Assembly: GCF_046298265.1 (NCBI RefSeq)
Contig: NZ_JBKAHK010000004.1
Coordinates: forward strand, 1 to 64,000
Source of the DNA: Gillisia xinjiangensis
GTDB lineage: Bacteria > Bacteroidota > Bacteroidia > Flavobacteriales > Flavobacteriaceae
DNA length: 64,000 nt
Direction: 5' to 3'
Under the pieces are notes generated by a model. That model had not been told where the DNA came from, searched no databases, and worked only from the letters and a program-made list of their open reading frames with translations. Shown piece after piece: positions 34,299-44,061 of the stretch. The first letter of the stretch is position 1, and every line of letters begins with the position of its first letter. A program made the position numbers and the translations under genes.

Positions 34299-34467
34299 TA
34301 ATCCCAGACAGAAAAAAGTAAAATAAAACCCCTCAAAATGTGGATGTTGTTTTCATAAAAAAAAGATTTTCATTCAGTTAAATTTATAATGAAAAGAAAG
34401 CCTGAATTTTTATCGCCGGTACATCGTGAATTTTTCGAAGTCCATTAATGGATTTTAATAGACCAAA

Positions 34468-34505
34468 CCGCTGCGCAAAGTCTCCTGACTTTGAGCCACC
34501 AATCA
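34468..34505 (+). repeat. 38-bp hairpin repeat, copy 2, overlapping the glgP stop
   Basis: 36 of 38 bases equal 30765-30802. Its right end is the glgP stop codon (34503-34505). On the minus strand it directly follows glgP, and its hairpin could serve as the glgP terminator. Confidence 0.8.
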
Positions 34506-36992
34506 TATCTTCACGGCTCTCACTTTCCATATTTTCTCGCAGTAATCCAGGATAGATCGATCGCTTGAGAATTTGCCCATATTGGCCACGTTCAAAATAG
34601 ACATCCGTGCCCATTTTTCAGGATCCTTCCATACTTTATAAACATTTTCCATCTGGTCTATATAAGACGGATAATCTTCCAGTAAAAGATAGGGGTCCTG
34701 ATTTAAAAGGTTATCATATATAGAACGAAAAAGTTCCGGATCTCCATTTGTAAGCTTGTCAGACATAAGAAAATCTATAACTCTTTTTAGCTTATCATTT
34801 TCGGAATATTTTTTATAGGGATGGTACCCATTCGCTTTCCTGCTCTGCACCTCCTCTGCGGTAAGGCCAAAAAGGAAAAAGTTTTCTTCCCCTACTTCCT
34901 CCCGTATCTCCACATTTGCCCCGTCCAGCGTCCCAACGCTAAGTGCTCCATTGAGAGCAAATTTCATATTTCCTGTTCCCGAAGCTTCTTTTCCTGCCAT
35001 GGAAATTTGTTCAGAAAGATCTGCTCCCGGATAAACGTGCTGCGCCAGTTTTACACTGAAGTTTGGTAAAAAGACTACTTTCAAAGTTTCATTGACTTCA
35101 GGATCATCATTAATGAGATCACCCACGGCAGTAATAAGCTTTATTATACGCTTAGCCATAAAGTAGCCCGGGGCAGCCTTTCCGCCAAAAACAAAAGCTG
35201 TTGGTGGAATGCTCCTGTCCTTATCCTCTTTTATCCGCAGGTATAAACTGAGAATATGAAGCACCTTGAGATGCTGCCTTTTGTACTCATGTATTCTCTT
35301 AACCTGTACATCTATCAACATTTCAGGATTGATTTCAATTCCTGTATGCTCCTTTATGTGATGAGCAAGATTTCTTTTGTTTTCCAATTTCACTTCCATC
35401 CATTTGCTTCGGAAATTCTCATCATCGGCAAAAGATTCCAATCCTTTGAGCTTATCCAGGTGGGTGAGCCAATTTTTTCCAATTTTTTCTGAAATAAGCG
35501 CTGCCAACCGCGGGTTACTAACCGCGAGAAATCTCCTGTGAGTTACCCCATTGGTAACATTGGTAAATTTTTCCGGCCAGAGTTGTGCAAAATCCTTTAG
35601 CACCTGTTCCTGAAGGAGTCTGGAATGTAATGCGGAAACCCCATTGACCATATAACTTCCCACCGTTGCCAGGTGTGCCATTCTTACAGTAGGTTCTCCT
35701 GTTTCATCTATTAGGGACATACGGGATATTTGCTCCCCACTAAAATCGCGCTCCCTGAGTTCACTGATGAATCTACTATTTATTTCAATAATAAGTTCTA
35801 AATGTCTTGGCAGTAGATTCCTGATAAGATTTACCGGCCATTTCTCCAGGGCTTCAGGCAACAGGGTGTGGTTGGTATATGCAAAAGTATTTTTTGTTAT
35901 TTTCCAGGCCCCTTCCCATTCAAATTGGTGCTCATCCAGCAGCAGCCGCATAAGCTCTGCCACCGCTATAGATGGATGGGTATCATTGAGCTGGATGGTG
36001 AATTTTTCATGCAGGGTTTCCAGTTTACGTCCCTGAACAAGGTGTAACCTAATTAGATCCTGAAGTGAACAGCAAACAAAGAAATATTGCTGTTTCAGCC
36101 TTAATTCTTTTCCAGAAAGGTTCTCATCATTAGGATAAAGGACCTTTGTAATATTTTCAGATCGTATTTTCTTCTCCACTGCCTTGTAATAGTCGCCAAG
36201 GTTATAGGCAGCAAAATCAAATGGCTCTGTTGCCTCTGCTTTCCACAATCTTAAAATGATCCCACTGCTTTGGTAACCCAGGATGGGAGTATCGTAGGCA
36301 GTTCCCTTGATTTCTGATCCCGGTATCCACTCAATTTTCAGTTTATTATCTTCATCCCTGGTGTGCTCTGTATGGCCACCAAATTTAACTTCAAAGGATA
36401 TCTCCGGCCGTATTACCTCCCAGGGATTACCGTTATGCAGCCATTTATCTGTAGATTCCACTTGCCAGCCATCTTTAATCTCCTGCTTAAAAATCCCGAA
36501 TTCATAGCGTATACCATAGGCGATAGAAGGTATTCCAAGCGTTGCAAGAGAATCCATGTAGCAGGAAGCCAGCCTCCCCAGTCCCCCATTTCCCAGTCCC
36601 GGTTCCACCTCCTCACTAAGAAGCTCGTCCAGGTCCAGGTTTAAATCAGCCAGTGCTTCTCTTGTTTCCTCCATAATTTCGAGGTTGATCAAGTTATTTC
36701 CAAGATGGGGCCCTGGAAGATACTCTGCAGAGAGATAGGCAACTCCGCGTGCATCTTCTTCTGCATACCGCTGAAGGGATTTTACATATTTTAGAAAAAC
36801 CCGGTCACGAATTGTAAGGGCAAGAGAAGTATAAAAATCGTTTGGAGTGGCCACAACAGGGATTCTACCCAGGCTGTAAAACAACTTTTCCAGAAAAGAA
36901 GTTTTTATGTCCTCCTTGCTCAGGCCAACATTACCATCCCCTATTCCCGGTTTTGTAAAATAACTTTCAATTTTTTTATTCCTGGATTTCAT
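34503..36992 (-). CDS. glgP: Glycogen/starch phosphorylase (GT35)
   Basis: An 829-aa phosphorylase of normal length. It releases glucose 1-phosphate from alpha-1,4-glucan ends, in the cytosol, with pyridoxal phosphate. Signs are VAYLSAEYLPGPHLGNNL, GLGNGGLGRLASCYMDSLA, the PLP Lys677 in EASGTGNMKFALNG, and GTLDGANVEIREEVGE. No other glycogen genes are nearby. The gene is preceded on its strand by a long leader (36993-37109) shared with the aldo/keto reductase. It ends inside a hairpin repeat that also occurs 3.7 kb away. Confidence 0.97.
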   Translation of the reverse strand: MKSRNKKIESYFTKPGIGDGNVGLSKEDIKTSFLEKLFYSLGRIPVVATPNDFYTSLALTIRDRVFLKYVKSLQRYAEEDARGVAYLSAEYLPGPHLGNNLINLEIMEETREALADLNLDLDELLSEEVEPGLGNGGLGRLASCYMDSLATLGIPSIAYGIRYEFGIFKQEIKDGWQVESTDKWLHNGNPWEVIRPEISFEVKFGGHTEHTRDEDNKLKIEWIPGSEIKGTAYDTPILGYQSSGIILRLWKAEATEPFDFAAYNLGDYYKAVEKKIRSENITKVLYPNDENLSGKELRLKQQYFFVCCSLQDLIRLHLVQGRKLETLHEKFTIQLNDTHPSIAVAELMRLLLDEHQFEWEGAWKITKNTFAYTNHTLLPEALEKWPVNLIRNLLPRHLELIIEINSRFISELRERDFSGEQISRMSLIDETGEPTVRMAHLATVGSYMVNGVSALHSRLLQEQVLKDFAQLWPEKFTNVTNGVTHRRFLAVSNPRLAALISEKIGKNWLTHLDKLKGLESFADDENFRSKWMEVKLENKRNLAHHIKEHTGIEINPEMLIDVQVKRIHEYKRQHLKVLHILSLYLRIKEDKDRSIPPTAFVFGGKAAPGYFMAKRIIKLITAVGDLINDDPEVNETLKVVFLPNFSVKLAQHVYPGADLSEQISMAGKEASGTGNMKFALNGALSVGTLDGANVEIREEVGEENFFLFGLTAEEVQSRKANGYHPYKKYSENDKLKRVIDFLMSDKLTNGDPELFRSIYDNLLNQDPYLLLEDYPSYIDQMENVYKVWKDPEKWARMSILNVANMGKFSSDRSILDYCEKIWKVRAVKI

Positions 36993-37109
36993 ATGTTTAT
37001 ATTATTGTTTTTTATTGGCCTACCGATAGCTATCGGGTTCACATATCCCTGCCGGAAGGCAGGCAGGTACACTGGTGTTTACATCAAGTTTGCATTATGC
37101 TCATTTCAT
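36993..37109 (-). promoter_or_regulatory. Conserved leader element, copy 2 (before glgP)
   Basis: Read on the minus strand: ATGAAATGAGCATAA, a central part ending AAACACC, a GC-rich hairpin CTGCC..GGCAG, the dyad CCCGATAGCTATCGG, and CCAATAAAAAACAATAATAT just before ATG. The first and last blocks match copies 1 and 3. Confidence 0.55.
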
Positions 37110-37602
37110 CTTCAGTAAAGATTTTAGAGGAGATATGCCCTCCTAGATTTAGAGGAATTAATTTTATTCTAGCCACAATTTTCGTGGCTAGAATTTAATA
37201 AAAATTATCCGAAGATCTAATTTAAAAACTCGTTTGTTCATTTAACGTAATTCAATACATTTATTATTAGCCAAGAGCTAAATTTTTAGGGAGGTTCACA
37301 AATCGGTAAACACGAAAGGTAAAGATAGTGTAAAGCCCAATACATACCGGAATTCTAAAAAAAACAGGTAATCCTGGCGATCATTTTTATATCAAAGGTA
37401 TCAGGCTCTTAAGGTGAAGTCTTTCCAGCAGGAATCAGCTCAATCTGGTAATTCATCAAAAGGTAGATCATTTAAAGCTAAAAAGGTCTTCTAAACAATT
37501 TTTCAGAAGACCTTCTTAAATTAATGAAGTGACATAAAAGCAGAATCGTGGAGCTTATATTTCTCATCTACTATCCTTCCAAAGTGTTAAAGCTTTTCCC
37601 AT
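37110..37602. other. Spacer between glgP and the CHRD gene
   Basis: No gene seen. It contains the hairpin AAGGTCTTCT/AGAAGACCTT (37483-37514) with flanking A/T runs, which could terminate transcription from either side. The rest is AT-rich without recognisable signals. Confidence 0.5.
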
Positions 37603-37641
37603 ATAAAAAAACAGGTTCTACCACGATGGATATAACCTGTT
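37603..37641 (-). terminator. Terminator of the CHRD lipoprotein gene
   Basis: On the minus strand AACAGGTT...AACCTGTT forms an 8-bp stem directly followed by seven T. It starts 28 bp after the CHRD stop codon. Confidence 0.8.
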
Positions 37642-37668
37642 CCTTAAATTTTTAGTCTCTTTAAAATT

Positions 37669-38202
37669 TTAGTTATTAGCAGAGATCTGCCCCCTTATTT
37701 CTCCACCAGGTTTCTGGGAGGTGTGAACATTTACATAAGCACCTTCAGCCAGCATAAAATTAAGCAGTTCAGCTAGGGAATACCCGTTAATGTCATCATC
37801 TGTTATCACACCTTCGGCAAGCACTCCATTATTTCTTCCTTCAACCAGTCCGCTATAAAGGGTTACAACCACCCCCCCATTGGTTCCGGTGGGTGCAATA
37901 TGTATGTGGGCAGCAGCCACATTTTCAATATTGGCAACAATTAATTTATATGAGAGGCTGTTGCCATCCTTGCTCAGTTTAAAGATTGTTTGTCCGGTAG
38001 CATTGGTTTCTACAGCAGGCACTTCCTGAGATCCTGATAAATGGGCATTAAAATTTTGCACCTTTTTAAGGTGTGCTTTTTGCCCATTTACTTCCGTTTG
38101 GAGCTGGGCATTCATAACTTCTGGATCCATTGCTTCTTTTTCACAGGAAGTGAAAATAAATAGCAAAGCGGCGATGTAAATCATGTGTGTTTTCATAATC
38201 AT
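37669..38202 (-). CDS. CHRD-domain lipoprotein
   Basis: A 177-aa lipoprotein with Cys20 in LFIFTSCEK; a second start two codons later is possible. The mature protein is a single CHRD domain. It has FNAHLSGSQEVPAVETNATG at the start, AAHIHIAPTGTNGGVVVTLY in the middle and AYVNVHTSQKPGGEIRGQI at the end. CHRD was first seen in chordin and is common in bacterial secreted proteins. The conserved His residues may bind metal. Function in bacteria is not known. It stands alone with its own terminator. Confidence 0.9.
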   Translation of the reverse strand: MIMKTHMIYIAALLFIFTSCEKEAMDPEVMNAQLQTEVNGQKAHLKKVQNFNAHLSGSQEVPAVETNATGQTIFKLSKDGNSLSYKLIVANIENVAAAHIHIAPTGTNGGVVVTLYSGLVEGRNNGVLAEGVITDDDINGYSLAELLNFMLAEGAYVNVHTSQKPGGEIRGQISANN

Positions 38203-38389
38203 TTAGTTTAACGAGTTAATAATCAATATACTTACGTTAAGTTAATCATTTCTGGTTTCAGAACAATTACTAAAATTTTCACAATTTTTAACCACGAAGC
38301 TTAGTGAATGAGGTATATTTTATTTTTTCTTCAGAAAAGTTTAACCTTCCCTTTCTTTTGCTGAAATATTACATTCAATAATTTAAAGT

Positions 38390-38500
38390 ATGAAATGAGC
38401 ATAACGGAAACACGAAACAAACACCGATGAAGTTATGCGAATTACTCCTTACTCCCGATAGCTAATGGGAGACCAATGAAAAGGAATAAAAACACAGATG
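38390..38500 (+). promoter_or_regulatory. Conserved leader element, copy 3
   Basis: ATGAAATGAGCATAA, then AAACACG..CAAACACC, TATGCGAATTAC, a CCCGATAGCTAATGGG dyad, then CCAATGAAAAGGAATAAAA and ATG at 38498. It leads into a dead signal-peptide gene. Confidence 0.5.
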
Positions 38501-38546
38501 AAAAATTATTTTTGATCTTAGTCTTCATTTTTTCTTTGATTTAAAG
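38498..38546 (+). pseudogene. Remnant of a secreted-protein gene start
   Basis: ATG opens MKNYF and meets a stop. If one T is restored in the T-run the frame reads MKNYF-LILVFIFSLI, a signal-peptide-like start, before stopping again. Only this fragment is left behind leader copy 3. Too short to name. Confidence 0.35.
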
Positions 38547-38974
38547 GCAGTAATGTCCGGTAAAGAGCCAAGATCGTTTCGCCTTCGGCGTAATTGCAAG
38601 AACCAAGAAAAAGACTTGATTTTAATTAACTGATAAACATTTAGTTAGGGTTTTTGTTTTTTCAAAACACCTTAATTTTCTAAATAATTGAAAAATTCAG
38701 AAAAGCAAGGTTTGCTTATTAAAAATACCATTGGAATGCCCAATCTATGAGTGATTTTAACTTTCACAAAAATGTTTGCAGGACAAAAATGATGTAAAGA
38801 GTTAAATTCCAGAAGGAATAAGATCAAGATGGTAAATAGAAAAGATCATAATTAACAACTTCAGCAGAAAATAAATAACCGAAATTTAGCCGGGAAATAT
38901 TTTCAATAGCGGCATATTGAATTTTTTATTATCTTTTAAAGGGAATATTCTTTATCTGTACCGATATAATCTTT
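38547..38974. other. Spacer, nothing recognised
   Basis: About 430 bp of AT-rich DNA without genes or clear signals. Confidence 0.4.
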
Positions 38975-39328
38975 ATGGCATCATCTATAGAAAAGGATAA
39001 AAGACTAATGGCCATTAAACTGCTGCATACCCTGGTGTGGTTATTTTTTGTGTTTATAATTTTCTATATAGTGTATTCGGGTTTTACCAACCAAATAACT
39101 GTTTTCACCTGGATCTCTATACTGCTGGTCGTAGGAGAAGGCCTTGTATTGCTCATTTTTAAGATGTTCTGCCCACTGACCTTGATCGCCCGAAAATATT
39201 CCGACTCAAAAAAGGAAAACTTCGACATCTTTCTGCCCAATTGGCTGGCAAAATATAACAAGCTCATCTTTACCTCTGTTTATATTTTCGGGGTCATCCT
39301 GATAATCATCAGAATCCTGCAAAACTAG
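38975..39328 (+). CDS. Conserved small membrane protein
   Basis: 117 aa with three membrane segments (about 16-36, 42-62, 96-114). A conserved-looking block lies between the second and third: GEGLVLLIFKMFCPLTLIAR and then KENFDIFLPNWLAKYNK. I recall similar hypothetical proteins in Bacteroidota, close to the DUF2784 type, but no function is known. It has no operon partner: the next gene starts 111 bp later in the same direction. Confidence 0.7.
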   Translation: MASSIEKDKRLMAIKLLHTLVWLFFVFIIFYIVYSGFTNQITVFTWISILLVVGEGLVLLIFKMFCPLTLIARKYSDSKKENFDIFLPNWLAKYNKLIFTSVYIFGVILIIIRILQN

Positions 39329-39439
39329 ATGTCGGGAAGAATAGAAACAGCCACAACTTTCTAAAATTCAAATATTTAGATTAAATTAGTAATCATTCCC
39401 CCGAAAATTACCTTAAGTAACCAAGTAATACCAATACCA

Positions 39440-40906
39440 ATGAAACAAATCCTTCAGCACCTTCATAAAACAGGATTTTTAGCAGCTTTCTTTTTTTTCA
39501 TTAGCAGCGGCATATTCGCTCAGGACAAATCTCAACAGATCGAGGGCCTGTTAAGCAAATACCACGAATACGGACAGTTCAACGGCTCTGTCCTGGTTGC
39601 TAATAATGGGGAGGTTATTTTTAAAAACGGATTTGGAATGGCCAATATGGAACATGGAATTCCAAATAAACCCGATACCAAACACAGGCTGGGTTCTATC
39701 ACCAAACAATTTACGGCAGCCCTAATCCTGCAGCTGGTAGAACAGGGAAAACTGGAACTGAACGCCCCCATCTCCACCTGCCTGCCCAATTATGCCGGGC
39801 CCGCGGCCGAGGTGGTAACCATTCATCATTTGCTCACCCACACCTCCGGGATCCCCAGTTATACGTCCTTTCCCAAATTTTTTAAGGACCAAAGCCGGGA
39901 TCCCTATAGTCCGAAAGATTTTGTCAAAACCTTTGCCGACTCCACCCTGCAATTCACACCGGGCGAGCAATTCGACTACAGCAATTCCGGCTATTTCCTT
40001 CTGGGCCACATAATAGAAGAGGTGACAGGAAAAACCTATAAGCAGGTGCTACAGGAAAATATCCTCGATCCCCTGGATATGAAGGAAACCGGTTATGATC
40101 ATCATGCAACTATCCTGAAGAACAGGGCTGCGGGCTATGAACGGAGCGCCAATGGTTACGCAAATGCCCCTTACCTTGACATGTCCCTGCCCTATGCCGC
40201 AGGCTCTTTGTATTCCACCGTAGAAGACATGTATAAATGGGACCGTGCGCTAAACACCGATAAAGTGCTTTCAGAAGAATCACGAAAACTCATGTTCACC
40301 CCTCAAATACCGGCAGGAAATTCTGAATACAGCTATGGATGGATGATCGATAAAATGCCTGTTGGCAAAACCCGGGACAGCGTGAATATGGTTGGACACG
40401 GGGGCGGTATTAACGGCTTTAACACCTTAATAGTTCGCTTTCCCGAAGAGGACGACCTTATCGTACTGCTCAATAATACCGGGGGTACCAAACTAAATGA
40501 TATGGCAGTGGGCATTAACAACATCCTACAAGGTGCCGAAGCAGAAATGCACCGAAGATCTCTGGCCATGGAGGTGTTGCCTGTCTTTGCAAAAGAGGGA
40601 GTTGCTGTGGGTTTAAAAAAATACAAGGAACTTATAACCGATAAATCCTACGAGCTGAACGAAGCAGACATGAACCGTGTGGGCTACAACCTTCTGCAAA
40701 ACGAAAAAGTAGAGGAAGCCATTGAGGTCTTCAAGATAAATGTTGCGGAATTTCCCGACTCATGGAATACCTATGACAGTCTGGGAGAAGCTTATATGAT
40801 TGACGGCCAGAAAGAGAACGCTATAGCGAACTATGAAAAATCAATACAAATGAATACAGAGAACACCAACGGCAAAGAAATGCTTGCGAAGTTGCGGGAG
40901 CAGTAA
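39440..40906 (+). CDS. Serine hydrolase (beta-lactamase/penicillin-binding fold), C-terminal TPR
   Basis: 488 aa with a signal peptide (cleaved after about residue 28, FFISSGIFAQ). The class C beta-lactamase-like domain (30-370) has S86-I-T-K89 (SxxK), Y-S-N in FDYSNSGYF, and the late GHGGGINGFN, which replaces the KTG box. The C-terminal part (about 385-488) has TPR-like helices (EVFKINVAEFPDSWNTYDSL). Such proteins are periplasmic or secreted D-aminopeptidases, esterases or peptidases; beta-lactam hydrolysis is not implied. The gene is alone. Confidence 0.9.
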   Translation: MKQILQHLHKTGFLAAFFFFISSGIFAQDKSQQIEGLLSKYHEYGQFNGSVLVANNGEVIFKNGFGMANMEHGIPNKPDTKHRLGSITKQFTAALILQLVEQGKLELNAPISTCLPNYAGPAAEVVTIHHLLTHTSGIPSYTSFPKFFKDQSRDPYSPKDFVKTFADSTLQFTPGEQFDYSNSGYFLLGHIIEEVTGKTYKQVLQENILDPLDMKETGYDHHATILKNRAAGYERSANGYANAPYLDMSLPYAAGSLYSTVEDMYKWDRALNTDKVLSEESRKLMFTPQIPAGNSEYSYGWMIDKMPVGKTRDSVNMVGHGGGINGFNTLIVRFPEEDDLIVLLNNTGGTKLNDMAVGINNILQGAEAEMHRRSLAMEVLPVFAKEGVAVGLKKYKELITDKSYELNEADMNRVGYNLLQNEKVEEAIEVFKINVAEFPDSWNTYDSLGEAYMIDGQKENAIANYEKSIQMNTENTNGKEMLAKLREQ

Positions 40907-41088
40907 AATATACGTTTATATCTCCCTTCTTAGAACTGTTTATTTGTTCAAAATTATTGTTTTTATTTTATTTGAGGTACCGACGGAAAGGCCACAGACA
41001 TTCACATAAGACTGACGTTTTATGTACTTGTTAAGCAGGTTTTACTAAATTCCTCCTTTTCATTTCCTTTTAGATTAAAAAAAGCTCT

Positions 41089-41505
41089 TTAGATGCCTGA
41101 CCTTTTACAGGTATTTTTTTTGCTCTTCAAAGCAAATATGGCATTACATCTTTTACCGGACCATGCGGAAATTTTCTTTTCAGCAAATATATTGGTGTTC
41201 CAAATTATGTCTTTTTTCATATCTAAATCAGCAAATATTTTACAAAATTCAGATTCATAAAAAGCCCGCCATTTATGATTTATGCAGGCCGGAAAGCGAA
41301 GCTGTGGACAGGGAAAAATATCGCTAAATTTGGTTTCTGGGCCGGGGGACCGAGATTTCATGCCGTGAAGTACTTTTTGATATAATTCAAGACTAAAAAT
41401 AACAAATACGAACAAAGTAATAACCTTCAGATTTCCTGTAATTGAACCAATGTAAAGGTCCACCATTTTGAAAGTTTTGACTAAATTTATCCTTTGATAG
41501 ACCAC
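41089..41505 (-). CDS. Possible hypothetical protein, doubtful
   Basis: A 138-codon frame in an otherwise empty 630-bp spacer, divergent from the permease gene. There is one hydrophobic segment (VITLFVFVIFSLELY); the start could also be the internal ATG 14 codons in. No family recognised and the composition is odd (Ser/Lys/Cys-rich tail). It may be chance or a relic. The rest of the spacer (40907-41088 and 41506-41539) holds nothing that I can name. Confidence 0.2.
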   Translation of the reverse strand: MVYQRINLVKTFKMVDLYIGSITGNLKVITLFVFVIFSLELYQKVLHGMKSRSPGPETKFSDIFPCPQLRFPACINHKWRAFYESEFCKIFADLDMKKDIIWNTNIFAEKKISAWSGKRCNAIFALKSKKNTCKRSGI

Positions 41506-41539
41506 TAATCCTGATTATTTTACCAATTTTAAACTCAGC

Positions 41540-43762
41540 ATGAATACAGATCCATCCACTTCAATAACAGAACGAACAATTGGATTTTTTGGGGCCTTAG
41601 GCATTGGCGTGGGTGCGATGGTTGGGGGCGGGATCCTGGCCCTGGCCGGGGTGGCCTTTGCTGTGAGTGGGCCTTCGGCAATTCTGGCCTTTACGCTAAA
41701 CGGATTAATCGCATTTATAACTGCTCTAAGTTTTGCCGAAATGGCTTCGGCAAACCCGCAGTCGGGAGGCACCTATACCTATGCCAAGAAGGCGCTATCG
41801 CTTCAGGTCGCGTTTGGGGTAGGATGGATTGTTTGGTTTGCCTCGCTGGTAGCTGCAGTTCTGTATGCACTTGGATTTGGGGCTTTTGCTGTGTTTGCTC
41901 TTCAGCAAATTCCGTCAGGCGCGCTCAGTGGAATCCTGGAGTTCGGAATGCTCCCGGGTTTGCTGGCCTTAGCTGCCATAGGTTACTTCGCTTTCAGTCT
42001 TAGCAGAGGGTCCGGCGATGGCGGCGCAGTTATCAACATTGGGAAACTCGCAGTATTCGCTATACTTATAGCCGGCGGACTCGCGGTTTTTGTGCAAACG
42101 CCATTTAGCCAGATTACTCGAAGTCTTGACCCGTTTTTCTCCGGCGGATTTAGCGGCGTTATCGCAGCAATGGGCTATACATTTATTGCCCTTCAGGGAT
42201 TTGATTTAATTGGTTCTGCAGCAGGGGAAATTAAAAATCCTGAAAAAACAATTCCCAAGGCAATGATGGGCACACTTGCCGTAGGTCTTGCAATTTACAT
42301 TCCTTTACTTTTCCTGATGTCCACCGTAGGCGTGCTACCAGGGGATTCAATTACAGAAATGAGCCGGGAAAATCCTGAAACCGTTTTGGCCGTTGCTGCA
42401 CAAAATTATCTTGGAGCTTTTGGGTTCTGGCTGGTTATGGTAGCGGGTATATTTTCAATGTTATCGGCCTTACAGGCTAACCTTTTTGCAGCTTCCCGAA
42501 TCTCATTAAGAATGGCAAAAGACCGTACCTTAAACCATCACCTATCCAATATCGATAAAAAATACGGGACGCCAAAAACCTCGATATGGGTTACCTGTGG
42601 AATTGTAGCATTTCTTGTTTTGATCCTGCCGGATCTGGCAGCGGCAGGTGCGGCTTCCAGTTTGATCTTTCTCATCACTTTTGCACTGGCACATCTCATC
42701 ATGATCTTAATGCGAAATCGCGGATATAAAGAGAGTGAAACTTTCAGGGCACCCTTTTTTCCTGCACTTCCCATCGTGGGAATCATTACTTGTTTAGGAT
42801 TGGCAATATTTCAGGCCATTGTGGTGCCCGCTGCCGGAATTATTGCAATGATATGGCTCCTTATAGGAGCAGTCCTCTTTGTGTCTTTTTTTGTAAATAA
42901 AGCCAAGGCTATTGAAGCATCTGAACATGCCCTGGATCCGGATCTGTTGCGGTTAAGGGGATTAAGTCCTCTGGTGCTGCTCCCAATTTCAAATCCTGCA
43001 AATGCCGAATCCATGGTTTTTCTGGCGAATGCACTGGCACCCCCGGTGGTAGGACGGGTCCTGCTTCATTCGATCGTTATCCCAAGCACCGAAAAGGATG
43101 ATCTTGAGAAACGACTTTTATCAAGCCGGGATGTTACCCAGTATGCACTTAAAGCCTCTTTTGAAGCAGGGTTACGTCCGGATACACTCACAACTATCGC
43201 CGACCACCCATGGGAAGAGATTGAACGGGTTGTTAAAGTACACAATTGCAGGAGTTTGTTGTTGGGATTGAGTGACCTCAACGATTTAAAAACCAGTGAG
43301 AATCTTGAAAAACTGGTGAAACACGTGAAGGCAGATGTAGTGGTATTCCGCCAGCCCTACAGCGGATGGAAAATTACCGAAGCCCGGAAAATCCTTATTC
43401 CGGTAGCCGGTTTTGAAAGTCATGACCCGCTCCGGGCACGGGTTTCTGCCAGCCTGTGGCGTGCATCACAACCTGAAATAACATTTATACAAATCCTGCC
43501 TTTAAATACCCCCCAGGAAACAATTCAAAAGAATAACTTAAGGCTTTCACGTTTTGCCAGCCGTATAATTCCCGGAAAAACTAAGGTGCGTATCATTCCA
43601 AGTGGGGACGTGGCATCAGAACTTATCAATCAGGCTTCCGGGCATGATCTGGTAATTATGGGATTAGGGAAAGCCGGTAAAAATGAGAAAGCATTTGGAC
43701 ACCTGGCACATGCCCTGGCTGAAAAAACAGAAACGGCGTTGATATTTATAAGTAAAAAATAA
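41540..43762 (+). CDS. APC-family amino-acid permease with universal-stress-protein domains
   Basis: A 740-aa protein. Residues 1-450 have about twelve membrane segments of the amino acid-polyamine-cation family, opening with GIGVGAMVGGGILALAG, the typical first helix with the unwound glycine stretch. FAEMASANPQSGGTYTYAKKAL is also typical. Residues about 470-740 are two cytosolic UspA-like domains (LVLLPISNPANAESMVFLANAL; KILIPVAGFESHDPLRARVS), the second ending GLGKAGKNEKAFG, which resembles the G-x9-G ATP loop. Such fusions occur in bacteria and archaea and suggest nucleotide control of transport. Substrate cannot be read from the sequence. Confidence 0.92.
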   Translation: MNTDPSTSITERTIGFFGALGIGVGAMVGGGILALAGVAFAVSGPSAILAFTLNGLIAFITALSFAEMASANPQSGGTYTYAKKALSLQVAFGVGWIVWFASLVAAVLYALGFGAFAVFALQQIPSGALSGILEFGMLPGLLALAAIGYFAFSLSRGSGDGGAVINIGKLAVFAILIAGGLAVFVQTPFSQITRSLDPFFSGGFSGVIAAMGYTFIALQGFDLIGSAAGEIKNPEKTIPKAMMGTLAVGLAIYIPLLFLMSTVGVLPGDSITEMSRENPETVLAVAAQNYLGAFGFWLVMVAGIFSMLSALQANLFAASRISLRMAKDRTLNHHLSNIDKKYGTPKTSIWVTCGIVAFLVLILPDLAAAGAASSLIFLITFALAHLIMILMRNRGYKESETFRAPFFPALPIVGIITCLGLAIFQAIVVPAAGIIAMIWLLIGAVLFVSFFVNKAKAIEASEHALDPDLLRLRGLSPLVLLPISNPANAESMVFLANALAPPVVGRVLLHSIVIPSTEKDDLEKRLLSSRDVTQYALKASFEAGLRPDTLTTIADHPWEEIERVVKVHNCRSLLLGLSDLNDLKTSENLEKLVKHVKADVVVFRQPYSGWKITEARKILIPVAGFESHDPLRARVSASLWRASQPEITFIQILPLNTPQETIQKNNLRLSRFASRIIPGKTKVRIIPSGDVASELINQASGHDLVIMGLGKAGKNEKAFGHLAHALAEKTETALIFISKK

Positions 43763-44061
43763 TAGATATGAGACCAATTCCTATCGTTCTCCAGCCTTAA
43801 ATAAATTCGGGTCAGTCTTTACAATTAAATCCACTTCACGTTTGTTGTAGGCTTGTCAAGCTAATTAAAAGCTTCAACATTCTTTTTCAAGATGCGCATA
43901 ATAATGTACTACTAAGGCATTTATTTCGGGTTCACCCTAATCCTCATTTAGCCCACAGGATTGTAATGTTTATTTTTCCCGGGACGCGAAAAAGAGCCTG
44001 GCGAAAGGTACCGACCCGTCACCATTAGACTTGTATGATTGAAATTAAAACGAGTCCCTAA
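43763..44061. other. Spacer, nothing recognised
   Basis: 300 bp without coding character downstream of the permease gene. Confidence 0.4.
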
